Origin: Ruminococcus sp. UBA4350
GTDB taxonomy: Bacteria > Bacillota > Clostridia > Oscillospirales > Ruminococcaceae
Direction of reading: 5' to 3'
DNA length: 10,868 nucleotides
Assembly (NCBI GenBank): GCA_002394125.1
Contig: DGSY01000083.1
Location: 3,187-14,054, forward strand
Both the position numbers and the translations under genes were made by a program. The number at the start of each line of letters is the position of its first letter. Positions within the stretch are counted from its first letter, which is position 1. Below are positions 1 to 7,100 of this stretch, in pieces. The notes beneath the pieces are model-generated. The model saw only the letters and a program-made list of their open reading frames with translations. It was not told the DNA's origin and made no database searches.

Positions 1-1
1 T

Positions 2-67
2 CTCCGCAGAGAGCGAAACTCCCCCGGCAGTGCCGGTGCCGTTTCCCTTCGGTGGTGTTTTGCGGAG
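2..67. repeat. Nested inverted repeat, possible structured RNA
   Basis: CTCCGCA at 2-8 is complementary to TGCGGAG at 61-67. Inside it, GAAAC (15-19) can pair with GTTTC (41-45), and CCGGC (24-28) with GCCGG (32-36) around a 3-base loop. The nesting suggests a folded RNA or a mobile palindromic element, but the strand is not determinable and I do not recognise a known RNA family. There is no T-run after it, so it is not a standard terminator on the + strand. Confidence 0.35.
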
Positions 68-164
68 CATATCAGGTTTGTCGCTGTTACGGCGCTGACC
101 GCGCCTATTGTTTGGTCTGGGGAAATCCCATTCTGTTTATATTCGTGTCTGGAGAACTTTAGGA

Positions 165-218
165 ATCGGCAGCGGGGGCTCCCCGCCCCGAAGGGGGTTG
201 CGTCCCCCATTCACCGAT
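165..218. repeat. GC-rich three-way-junction palindromic element
   Basis: ATCGG (165-169) pairs with CCGAT (214-218) and encloses two very GC-rich hairpins. One is 172-186 (six G:C pairs, 3-base loop). The other is 193-208 (GGGGG with CCCCC, 6-base loop TTGCGT). The outer stem is followed by CTTTT (219-223), so it could end transcription arriving from upstream. The shape also resembles short dispersed palindromic elements of bacterial genomes. Only the pairing is seen; the function is inferred. Confidence 0.4.
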
Positions 219-335
219 CTTTTGTACCGCTGAATGCAAAAAACAAAAACAAGCTTGCAGGTAAAAAACTGTCTGTTCCGCTCCCGAAACCTGATCCCAC
301 TTTTATGTTAAAAAATAAATATTTATAAATTGCTA

Positions 336-364
336 TTGACAAACGCCGCAAAATGTTGTATAGT
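336..364 (+). promoter_or_regulatory. trp operon promoter
   Basis: A perfect -35 box TTGACA (336-341) is separated by exactly 17 bases from the -10 box TATAGT (359-364), which matches 5 of 6 consensus positions. An AT-rich tract precedes it. Transcription would begin near base 371, giving an untranslated leader of about 310 nt before trpE. This is the length expected for a T-box leader. The promoter looks strong and sigma-A dependent, so control is probably exerted in the leader rather than at initiation. Confidence 0.88.
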
Positions 365-382
365 GATAGCAACATCACAAAC

Positions 383-651
383 CGTTGAAGCGGAGATAAC
401 GCGTTGTATGACCCTACAGAGAGTCCGGGAAGCTGAGAGCCGGACGGGAACACAGCTTCGCAAATGGCCCGCTGAGGGCGCAGTCGGCATTGCCGGTAAA
501 ACTGCGACGGTCGGACAGCCGTGATCTGTCGGGGATATGCTGGTATCCTGCTCAAAAGTGCGCGGATCTTGTATCTGCGAATCAAGGTGGCACCGCGAGT
601 GTAATGCGCTCGTCCTTGAACTGCAATCAGGTTCAGGGACGGGCGTTTTTT
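383..651 (+). promoter_or_regulatory. T-box leader responding to uncharged tRNA-Trp
   Basis: This is a T-box riboswitch. Stem I base: GCGG (390-393) pairs with CCGC (469-472). GCG (401-403) pairs with CGC (459-461). The internal specifier loop between them contains TGG at 465-467, the tryptophan codon. AGAGAG (418-423) is the conserved Stem I motif, and GTCCGG/CCGGAC (423-428/440-445) forms the upper helix. The T-box core AAGGTGGCACCGCG is at 584-597. Its TGGC (588-591) would pair with a tRNA 3' end GCCA, matching the G discriminator base of bacterial tRNA-Trp. In the antiterminator, CAAGG (583-587) pairs with CCTTG (614-618) and GCGA (595-598) with TCGT (610-613). This shares bases with the terminator at 607-645, so the two folds exclude each other. 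Uncharged tRNA-Trp should therefore switch the operon on. Confidence 0.95.
607..651 (+). terminator. Regulated terminator of the trp T-box leader
   Basis: A 15-pair stem (607-621 with 631-645, several G:U pairs) with a 9-base loop is followed by six T residues (646-651). Its 5' arm (610-618) is also needed by the T-box antiterminator. It should form when tRNA-Trp is charged, stopping transcription before trpE, and be disrupted during tryptophan starvation. Confidence 0.93.
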
Positions 652-680
652 ATGTCCTCCCGACCGGAACGGAGGTAAAT

Positions 681-2156
681 ATGCAAGCATCATTCACTCT
701 TGACGAGGTGCGGCGCTTTGCCGCAGACGGAAGCTATGACCTGCTGCCGCTGAGCTGCGAGCTGCTCTGCGATGACATCACCCCGCTCGGCGTTCTGCGG
801 AAGCTCAGACGCATTTCCGCACACTGCTATCTGCTCGAATCGGTCTCCGGCCCCGAATCGCACGGGCGCTATACCTTTCTCGGCTATGACCCGAAGCTCG
901 GCGTCTCCTGCCGGAACGGAAAGCTCCGGATCGGCGATGCCGAAACGCAGACCGATGATCCCGCAGCGGTTCTGCGTTCGCTGCTGCGCAGATACCGCAG
1001 TCCGAAGCTGCCGCAGCTCCCGCCCTTTACCGGCGGATTCGTCGGCTATTTCGCATTCGATTATCTCGGCTATCAGGAACCAAGTATCCGCACGGCAGCT
1101 GACGACGATGCGCATTTTCAGGATCTCGATCTGATGCTCTTTGACAAGGTGATCGCCTTCGACCACTTCCGGCAGAAGATCATTCTGATCGCCAATATGC
1201 AGCTCAGTCAGCCGGAAACAGAGTATCACCGCGCATCGCTCGCGCTCCGGCAGATGGCAGAGCTGATCCGCAGCGGCAAGCCCGCAAAGGAGCCGGTCAG
1301 CCGCATGACCGGTGAGCTGACGCCGCTCTTTCAGCCTGCGGAATACTGCGAAATGGTCGAAAAGGCAAAGCATTATATCCATGAGGGCGATATCTTTCAG
1401 ATCGTCCTTGCAAACCGCTTCTCGGCACCGTTTGAGGGCTCGCTGCTCAACACCTACCGGATGCTGCGGACGCTGAATCCGTCGCCGTATATGTTCTATT
1501 TCTCCGGCACGGATATCGAAACGGCGGGCGCTTCGCCGGAAACGCTCGTCCGGCTGGAGGACGGCGTGCTGCATACCTTCCCGCTCGCCGGAACCAGACC
1601 GCGCGGAAAGACAGATGCCGAAGACAAGGCGCTCGAAGCCGATCTGCTCGCGGATGAAAAGGAGCTTGCCGAACACAATATGCTCGTCGATCTCGGCAGA
1701 AACGATCTCGGAAAGATCAGCCGCTTCGGTTCGGTCACGGTCGAAAAGCTCCATTCGATCGAGCGCTATTCCCATGTCATGCACATCGGCTCGACGGTGC
1801 GCGGCGAGATCCGGCCGGAATATGATGCGCTGGATGCGGTCGCTGCGGTGCTGCCCGCCGGAACGCTTTCCGGTGCGCCGAAGATCCGTGCCTGTCAGCT
1901 GATCGGTCAGCTGGAGGGCACGAAGCGCGGCATCTACGGCGGCGCGGTCGGCTATCTCTCCTTTCAGGGCGATCTGGATGCCTGCATCGCGATCCGCCTC
2001 GCCTACCGCAAGGGCGATACCGTCTATGTTTGCAGCGGTGCGGGGATCGTCGCGGATTCCGTGCCGGAAAAGGAATATCAGGAATGCATGAACAAGGCAG
2101 CGGCGGTCGTCCGTGCGCTGAAGGAACAGGAGGCGCTCAATGATCCTGCTGATTGA
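681..2156 (+). CDS. trpE: Anthranilate synthase component I
   Basis: TrpE forms anthranilate from chorismate using ammonia delivered by the TrpG glutamine amidotransferase; this is the committed step to tryptophan. At 491 residues it has the usual family length. Visible motifs are LLES (51-54, the N-terminal motif involved in tryptophan feedback binding), NPSPYMFY (266-273), GASPE (283-287), PLAGTRPRG (301-309), VDLGRNDLG (336-344), SHVMHIGSTVRG (364-375), PAGTLSGAPK (392-401) and the C-terminal GAGIVADSVPEKEYQE. The NPSPYMFY and LLES motifs distinguish it from PabB-type and isochorismate synthases and suggest feedback inhibition by tryptophan. The ATG at 681 is chosen because GGAGG (671-675) lies 5 bases before it. 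An in-frame ATG at 537 falls inside the T-box and is not credible. The stop overlaps the trpGD start by 17 bases. Confidence 0.97.
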   Translation: MQASFTLDEVRRFAADGSYDLLPLSCELLCDDITPLGVLRKLRRISAHCYLLESVSGPESHGRYTFLGYDPKLGVSCRNGKLRIGDAETQTDDPAAVLRSLLRRYRSPKLPQLPPFTGGFVGYFAFDYLGYQEPSIRTAADDDAHFQDLDLMLFDKVIAFDHFRQKIILIANMQLSQPETEYHRASLALRQMAELIRSGKPAKEPVSRMTGELTPLFQPAEYCEMVEKAKHYIHEGDIFQIVLANRFSAPFEGSLLNTYRMLRTLNPSPYMFYFSGTDIETAGASPETLVRLEDGVLHTFPLAGTRPRGKTDAEDKALEADLLADEKELAEHNMLVDLGRNDLGKISRFGSVTVEKLHSIERYSHVMHIGSTVRGEIRPEYDALDAVAAVLPAGTLSGAPKIRACQLIGQLEGTKRGIYGGAVGYLSFQGDLDACIAIRLAYRKGDTVYVCSGAGIVADSVPEKEYQECMNKAAAVVRALKEQEALNDPAD

Positions 2157-3819
2157 TAATTACGACAGCTTTTCCTATAATCTGTATCAGTATCTCGGCA
2201 CGCTGACCGATGAGATCCGCGTGATCCGGAACGACGCGATGACCGTCGCGGAGGTCGCGGCACTTGCCCCCTCGCACATCATTCTCTCGCCCGGCCCCGG
2301 ACGGCCGGAGGATGCCGGCATCATCATCGAAACCGTGCAGAAGCTCGGCGGCCGTATCCCGATTCTCGGCGTCTGTCTCGGCCATCAGGCGATCTGTGCC
2401 GCATACGGCGCAAAAATCATCCATGCAAAGCAGCTCATGCACGGCAAGCAGTCCGAGATCATTCTCTCGCCGGACTGTGCGCTGTTCCGCGGTCTGCCGG
2501 AGACCGTTCCGGCAGCGCGGTATCATTCCCTCGCGGCCGATCCCGACACCGTGCCGGACTGCCTGCGCATCACCGCCCGCACAGAGGACGGCGAGATCAT
2601 GGCCGTGCAGCATCGGGAATATCCGGTCTACGGTCTGCAATTCCATCCGGAATCCATTCTGACGCCGGACGGGATGCAGATGCTCCGCAATTTTCTTCAT
2701 TCTGACTCCGAAGCTCTGACAGCTCAGCCGGTGACACAGAAACCGAATACCGCTGAAATACAGGATGCGGGCACGTCCCGCCGTGAGGAGGAACCGAAAA
2801 TGATCGCTGAAGCAATCAAAAAAATCGTGGACAAAAAAGACCTGACCTACGCAGAGGCCTATGCCGTTATGAACGAGATCATGAACGGCGAAACAACGCC
2901 GACGCAGAATGCCGCATTCCTCGCGGCGCTCTCGACCAAAAGCACAAAGGCCGAGACCATTGACGAGATCACCGGCTGTGCGGCGGCGATGCGCGAGCAC
3001 GCGCTCCATGTCGAGCATGATCTCGATGTGCTGGAGATCGTCGGCACGGGCGGCGACAATGCCAACAGCTTCAACATCTCCACGACATCTGCATTCGTCG
3101 CTGCGGCGGGCGGCGCCGTCCTCGCAAAGCACGGCAACCGCGCCGCATCCTCGAAATGCGGAACGGCGGACTGCCTCGAAGCGCTCGGCGTCAATATCCA
3201 GCAGCCGCCGGAAAAGGCCGCCGCAATGCTCAGTGAGGTCGGGATGTGCTTCCTCTTTGCGCAGCTCTATCACACCTCGATGCGCTTTGTCGGCGCGATC
3301 CGCAAGGAGCTGGGCGTTCGCACCGTATTCAATATCCTCGGCCCGCTGACGAATCCCGCCAATGCAAAGCGGACGGTCATCGGCGTTTATGACGCGTCGC
3401 TGGTCAATCCGATCGCAGAGGTGCTGATGCGGCTCGGCGTCAAGCGCGGCATGGTCGTCTACGGCCTCGACCGGCTCGATGAGATCTCCGCCTGCGCGGA
3501 AACGCTGGTCTGCGAATTCGATGTGGAGCAGTCGAAGACCTATACGGTCTCGCCGGAGGATTTCGGTCTGGAGCGCTGCGACCGCACGGAGCTGCTCGGC
3601 GGTTCTCCGGAGCAGAATGCCGCGATCACCCGCGCCGTACTGTCCGGCAGGGAGCAGGGCGGCAAGCGCACGGCCGTACTCATGAATGCAGGCGCGGCGC
3701 TTTACATCGCAGACAAGGCGCCGTCGATTGCGGAGGGCGTCAAGCTCGCGGCAGAGCTGATCGACAGCGGTGCGGCACTCGAAAAGCTCGAAGCCTTTGC
3801 AGCGGCATCGAACCGGTGA
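2140..3819 (+). CDS. trpGD: Fused anthranilate synthase component II / anthranilate phosphoribosyltransferase
   Basis: This 559-residue fusion supplies two activities. Residues 1 to about 188 are the TrpG glutamine amidotransferase, with nucleophile Cys79 in GVCLGHQ and the His169/Glu171 pair in FHPES. It feeds ammonia to TrpE. Residues 221-559 are TrpD, which transfers phosphoribosyl from PRPP to anthranilate. Its signatures are GTGGDN (302-307), KHGNRAASSKCGTAD (330-344) and GPLTNPA (401-407). The ~32-residue linker is polar, low in hydrophobic residues and poorly conserved in appearance. AGGAGG (2128-2133) lies 6 bases before the ATG. The gene starts inside the end of trpE and its stop lies within the trpC start region. 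TrpGD fusions are known from enterobacteria. Here the linker also encodes a strong ribosome binding site, listed separately, so TrpD may in addition be made alone. Confidence 0.95.
   Translation: MILLIDNYDSFSYNLYQYLGTLTDEIRVIRNDAMTVAEVAALAPSHIILSPGPGRPEDAGIIIETVQKLGGRIPILGVCLGHQAICAAYGAKIIHAKQLMHGKQSEIILSPDCALFRGLPETVPAARYHSLAADPDTVPDCLRITARTEDGEIMAVQHREYPVYGLQFHPESILTPDGMQMLRNFLHSDSEALTAQPVTQKPNTAEIQDAGTSRREEEPKMIAEAIKKIVDKKDLTYAEAYAVMNEIMNGETTPTQNAAFLAALSTKSTKAETIDEITGCAAAMREHALHVEHDLDVLEIVGTGGDNANSFNISTTSAFVAAAGGAVLAKHGNRAASSKCGTADCLEALGVNIQQPPEKAAAMLSEVGMCFLFAQLYHTSMRFVGAIRKELGVRTVFNILGPLTNPANAKRTVIGVYDASLVNPIAEVLMRLGVKRGMVVYGLDRLDEISACAETLVCEFDVEQSKTYTVSPEDFGLERCDRTELLGGSPEQNAAITRAVLSGREQGGKRTAVLMNAGAALYIADKAPSIAEGVKLAAELIDSGAALEKLEAFAAASNR
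2785..2802 (+). promoter_or_regulatory. Internal ribosome binding site and ATG within trpGD
   Basis: GAGGAGG (2785-2791) is followed after 8 bases by an in-frame ATG (2800-2802). The ATG is codon 221, exactly where the TrpD domain begins (MIAEAIKKIVDKKDLTY). A stand-alone TrpD from here would be 339 residues, the normal family length. The arrangement looks like a former trpG/trpD intergenic junction that became open-reading without losing its initiation signal. Sequence and spacing are seen; use in vivo is inferred. Confidence 0.65.
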
Positions 3820-3824
3820 GCGCG

Positions 3825-4613
3825 ATGCAGGATATATTGCAGATTCTGGCGGAATCCGCAGCCGCCCGCACCGAACGCGCCAAACGCCTGCGCTCTCCGG
3901 AATCCGTCCGGCGCGATGCGGAGGCCATGCCGAAGGGCAGCTTCCGCTTTGAGAACGCGCTGCATACCGATGATATCGCGTTCATCTGCGAATGCAAGAA
4001 AGCATCGCCCTCGAAAGGGCTGATCGCGCCGGATTATCCGTATCTCAAGATCGCGCAGGAATATGAAAATGCCGGAGCGGACTGCATTTCCGTTCTGACC
4101 GAGCCGGAGCGCTTTCTCGGCAGCGACCGCTATCTTGCGGAGATCGCCGCAGCGGTCTCTCTCCCCTGTCTGCGGAAGGATTTCACAGTCGATCCCTATA
4201 TGATCTATGAAGCGAAGCTGCTCGGCGCATCGGCGGTGCTGCTGATCTGTGCGATCCTTGACAAACCGGCGCTGACGGAGTATCATAATATTGCGGAATC
4301 GGTCGGGCTTTCGGCGCTGGTCGAAGCACATGACGAAAAAGAGATCGAGGCCGCCGCAGAAGCGGGTGCGCGCATCATCGGCGTCAATAACCGCAATCTG
4401 CGTGATTTTTCCGTTGATCCGCAGCGGGCAGGCAGTCTGCGGAAATATGCGCCTGCGGATGTGCTGTTCGTCGTCGAGAGCGGAATGCGCACGCCGGCGG
4501 ATATTCAGTCGGCGCGGGATGCCGGCGCGGATGCCGTGCTGATCGGCGAAACACTGATGCGCGCCGATGACAAAGCCGCAATGCTGCGGTATCTGAAGGG
4601 TGAATCACAATGA
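3825..4613 (+). CDS. trpC: Indole-3-glycerol phosphate synthase
   Basis: TrpC closes carboxyphenylamino-deoxyribulose phosphate to indole-3-glycerol phosphate in the cytoplasm. The product is a single-domain (beta/alpha)8 barrel of 262 residues, not the TrpC-TrpF fusion of enterobacteria. Motifs are ECKKASPSKG (about 56-65, with the active-site lysine), LRKDF (116-120, second catalytic lysine), VEAHDE (166-171, catalytic glutamate), GVNNRNL (186-192), VESGM (217-221) and DAVLIGE (236-242). Two starts are possible. GTG at 3816 overlaps the trpGD stop as GTGA but has no ribosome binding site. ATG at 3825 has the weak match GGTGAG 4 bases upstream. I prefer 3825, but the difference is only three residues. 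The 3' end overlaps trpF by 4 bases. Confidence 0.95.
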   Translation: MQDILQILAESAAARTERAKRLRSPESVRRDAEAMPKGSFRFENALHTDDIAFICECKKASPSKGLIAPDYPYLKIAQEYENAGADCISVLTEPERFLGSDRYLAEIAAAVSLPCLRKDFTVDPYMIYEAKLLGASAVLLICAILDKPALTEYHNIAESVGLSALVEAHDEKEIEAAAEAGARIIGVNNRNLRDFSVDPQRAGSLRKYAPADVLFVVESGMRTPADIQSARDAGADAVLIGETLMRADDKAAMLRYLKGESQ

Positions 4614-5221
4614 CAAAAATCAAGCTCTGCGGGCTGATGCGGCCGGAGGATGCCGCTGCCTGCAATGCAGTCCGTCCCGATCTCGCGGGCATGATCCTCT
4701 CGGCGGGCTTCCGGCGCTCCGTCACGCGGGAGACCGCCAAGGCGATCCGCAAAACGCTCGCGGGCAGCATTCCGGCGGTCGGCGTGTTCGTCAATGCGCA
4801 GATCGCGGAGATCACGGCCTTTTCCGAGCGCGGGATCATTCAGCTCGTGCAGCTCCACGGCGATGAGGATGCGGCCTATATCCGGAATCTGCGCATGGTC
4901 TGCACGCTGCCGATCATAAAAGCGTATACGATCCGGACAGCGGCGGATGTGCAGCAGACGATGCGCTCCGATGCGGATATCGTGCTGCTGGATGCCGGAA
5001 CCGGAACGGGCAGCAGCTTCGATCATACGCTGCTTGCGGGATGCACAAGGCCATACTTTCTCGCGGGCGGCCTGACACCGGAAAATGCCGCTGCGGTGAT
5101 CGCGCAGTATCACCCCTACGGCGTGGACACAAGCTCCGGCATTGAAACGGACGGACAGAAGGATATCGCGAAGATGCGTGCATTTGCAGCAGCGGTCAGA
5201 CAATGTGAAGGGACAGATTGA
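4610..5221 (+). CDS. trpF: Phosphoribosylanthranilate isomerase
   Basis: TrpF isomerises phosphoribosylanthranilate to the enol-ribulose form used by TrpC. The 203-residue length and the barrel motifs fit the family: KLCGL (5-9) with catalytic Cys7, GVFVNA (58-63), QLHGDE (81-86), LLDAGTGTGSSFD (126-138) with catalytic Asp128, LAGGLTPEN (151-159) and GVDTSSGIE (171-179). The phosphate-site region GMILSAGFRRSVT (27-39) is a little unlike the commoner GFxF-type sequence but keeps the arginines. It starts in an ATGA overlap with the trpC stop, behind AAGGGTGA. Its stop lies 2 bases before the preferred start of the next gene. Confidence 0.94.
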   Translation: MTKIKLCGLMRPEDAAACNAVRPDLAGMILSAGFRRSVTRETAKAIRKTLAGSIPAVGVFVNAQIAEITAFSERGIIQLVQLHGDEDAAYIRNLRMVCTLPIIKAYTIRTAADVQQTMRSDADIVLLDAGTGTGSSFDHTLLAGCTRPYFLAGGLTPENAAAVIAQYHPYGVDTSSGIETDGQKDIAKMRAFAAAVRQCEGTD

Positions 5222-5223
5222 CG

Positions 5224-5913
5224 ATGTTTTCAGCGCTTCAGCTCACGGGCTTTTTCCTGCGCGGTCTGCTGACCGCAGCGCTCCCCTTTGCCGTATATTT
5301 CTATTTGCGGAAGCGGCAGGGCGGCAGGGCGATTCCGGTTCTCGCCGGCGCTGTCACGGTGATGCTGATCCTGATCCCGCGGGCGCTGCTGCGCAGCATC
5401 CTTGTGCAGGGCGCGGAGACACTGACCGGCAAATGGCTGACGGTCTGGCTGATCGGCGCGGCCTGTGAGGAGCTGGGGCGGTATCTGACGATGCGGCACG
5501 CGATCCCGCAGTATGACAGCGTGACCGATGCGCTCTGTTACGGAATCGGACACGGCGGCACCGAGGTCATCATGACCGCGAGAAATCAGTTCGTACTGCT
5601 GGCGGATGCGCTGTATGGAAACGGCTCCGCGGAGCATCTGGATGCGCTCATGCATCAGGGCTTTCTGACCGCCGCCGATATCATCCTCGGCAGCGCCGCG
5701 AATCTTGCCTTTCACATGGCACTCTCCGTGCTGATTGCGCGGGCGGTGCATTACGAGAACTGCAAAAAGCTGATCCCCATTGCAATCTTCATCCATATGC
5801 TGATGAATTTTACCGATTTTTGTTTTGGCACGGCAGCAGGCATTCTGTTCACAGTGCTGCTGTGCATCATTGTCCGGCTGCACGGAAAACAGTTTACAGG
5901 AGGTACAATATGA
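5224..5913 (+). CDS. YhfC-family intramembrane protease-like membrane protein
   Basis: A 229-residue, very hydrophobic protein with about six to seven likely membrane segments (for example 8-27, 38-60, 71-81, 103-118, 151-175, 184-196, 199-217). It carries the signatures of the YhfC family, a branch of putative glutamic/metal-dependent intramembrane proteases related to PrsW and CPBP proteins. These are EExxR (CEELGR, Glu82, Glu83, Arg86), GIGHGGTE (107-114, with His110 and Glu114), His164 in AFHMALS and His191 in IHMLMNF. The family is poorly characterised and substrates are unknown. ATG 5224 is preferred because AAGGGA (5208-5213) is 10 bases upstream; TTG at 5218, overlapping the trpF stop, is an alternative. 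The 3' end overlaps trpB by 4 bases and contains the trpB ribosome binding site, so the gene is a true operon member. Family assignment is confident; a role in tryptophan metabolism is not known. Confidence 0.85.
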   Translation: MFSALQLTGFFLRGLLTAALPFAVYFYLRKRQGGRAIPVLAGAVTVMLILIPRALLRSILVQGAETLTGKWLTVWLIGAACEELGRYLTMRHAIPQYDSVTDALCYGIGHGGTEVIMTARNQFVLLADALYGNGSAEHLDALMHQGFLTAADIILGSAANLAFHMALSVLIARAVHYENCKKLIPIAIFIHMLMNFTDFCFGTAAGILFTVLLCIIVRLHGKQFTGGTI

Positions 5914-7100
5914 CAAATCCGAAAGGACGCTTCGGCATTCACGGCGGGCAGTATATCCCCGAAACCCTGATGAATGCCGTCATCGAGCTGGAACAGGCGT
6001 ATGAATTCTATAAGAATGATCCGGCCTTCAATGCAGAGCTGGAAACGCTGTTCAATGAATATGCAAACCGCCCGTCCCTGCTCTATTATGCATCGAAAAT
6101 GACAGCCGATCTCGGCGGCGCAAAGATCTATCTCAAGCGCGAGGATCTCAACCACACCGGTGCGCATAAGATCAACAATGTGCTCGGTCAGGCGCTGCTC
6201 GCGAAGAAAATGGGCAAGACGCGCCTCATCGCGGAGACCGGCGCCGGTCAGCACGGCGTTGCGACGGCGACCGCAGCCGCGCTCATGGGCATGGAATGCG
6301 TCGTATTCATGGGCGAGGAGGACACAAAGCGGCAGGCGCTCAATGTTTACAGAATGCGGCTGCTCGGTGCGGAGGTCATTCCGGTCACATCCGGCACGGC
6401 AACGCTGAAGGACGCCGTTTCCGAAGCGATGCGTGAATGGACAAGCCGCATTGCGGATACACATTACTGTCTCGGCTCGGTCATGGGGCCGCATCCGTTC
6501 CCGACAATCGTCCGCGATTTTCAGGCGGTCATTTCAAAGGAGATCCGCGCACAGATCCTCGAAAAAGAGGGCAGACTGCCCGATGCGGTCATCGCCTGCG
6601 TCGGCGGCGGCTCCAATGCGATCGGCACCTTCTACCACTTCATTCCGGATGCGGATGTGCGGCTGATCGGCTGTGAAGCGGCGGGCAGGGGCATCGACAC
6701 CTTTGAGACCGCGGCAACGATCAACACCGGAAAGCTCGGCATTTTCCACGGCATGAAATCCTATTTCTGCCAGGATGAATACGGCCAGATCGCGCCGGTC
6801 TATTCGATCTCGGCGGGACTGGATTATCCCGGCATCGGCCCGGAGCACGCGCATCTGCATGATACCGGCAGAGCGGAATATGTCGCAGTCACGGATGATG
6901 AAGCGGTCAATGCATTTGAATATCTCTCGCGGACGGAGGGCATCATTCCGGCGATCGAATCGGCGCACGCTGTTGCCCATGCGATGAAGATTGCACCGCA
7001 GATGGCAAAGGATCAGATCATCGTTATCACGATCTCCGGCCGCGGCGACAAGGACTGTGCGGCGATCGCGCGTTACAGAGGGGAGGATATTCATGAGTAA
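5910..7100 (+). CDS. trpB: Tryptophan synthase beta subunit
   Basis: TrpB is the PLP enzyme that condenses indole with serine to make tryptophan, working in an alpha2-beta2 complex with TrpA. The 396-residue protein shows the typical N terminus GRFGIHGGQYIPETL, the PLP lysine Lys87 in HTGAHKINN, ETGAGQHG, the phosphate-binding CVGGGSNAIG loop, GCEAAGRG, SAGLDYPGIGPEH and the C-terminal SGRGDKD. These mark the TrpB1 (classical, TrpA-partnered) type rather than the stand-alone TrpB2. ATG 5910 is chosen for AGGAGG (5898-5903) 6 bases upstream and the conserved N terminus; upstream in-frame codons lie within the membrane protein gene. It overlaps that gene by 4 bases and trpA by 8 bases. Confidence 0.97.
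   Translation: MTNPKGRFGIHGGQYIPETLMNAVIELEQAYEFYKNDPAFNAELETLFNEYANRPSLLYYASKMTADLGGAKIYLKREDLNHTGAHKINNVLGQALLAKKMGKTRLIAETGAGQHGVATATAAALMGMECVVFMGEEDTKRQALNVYRMRLLGAEVIPVTSGTATLKDAVSEAMREWTSRIADTHYCLGSVMGPHPFPTIVRDFQAVISKEIRAQILEKEGRLPDAVIACVGGGSNAIGTFYHFIPDADVRLIGCEAAGRGIDTFETAATINTGKLGIFHGMKSYFCQDEYGQIAPVYSISAGLDYPGIGPEHAHLHDTGRAEYVAVTDDEAVNAFEYLSRTEGIIPAIESAHAVAHAMKIAPQMAKDQIIVITISGRGDKDCAAIARYRGEDIHE

Larger units (their letters stand above)
1..335. other. Intergenic region upstream of trp promoter, no gene called
   Basis: No gene is supported here. One + frame stays open from base 2 to about 328 but has no plausible start with a ribosome binding site. It runs through GC-rich hairpins and an AT-rich tract, and its translation resembles no family I recognise. 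The region holds two inverted-repeat structures (2-67 and 165-218, listed separately). A strongly AT-rich stretch at about 303-335 sits directly upstream of the trp -35 box and could act as an UP element. The 3' end of an upstream gene or ncRNA outside the window could extend into the first ~220 bases. Confidence 0.5.

Noticed and set aside
330..678. Short + strand open frames in the trp leader (330-524, 490-678), possible leader peptides
   Set aside because: The first starts upstream of the predicted transcript start. Neither has a good ribosome binding site or a run of Trp codons. The T-box accounts for regulation.
211..693. 160-codon open frame on the minus strand over the leader
   Set aside because: It lies antisense to the promoter and T-box, whose structure explains the sequence, and it has no credible protein features.
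690..1784. 364-codon minus-strand frame within trpE
   Set aside because: It is a shadow of the GC-rich coding sequence of trpE; the + strand has unmistakable family motifs.
2137..3273. 378-codon minus-strand frame within trpGD
   Set aside because: It is an antisense shadow with low-complexity, Arg/Cys/His-rich translation and no motifs.
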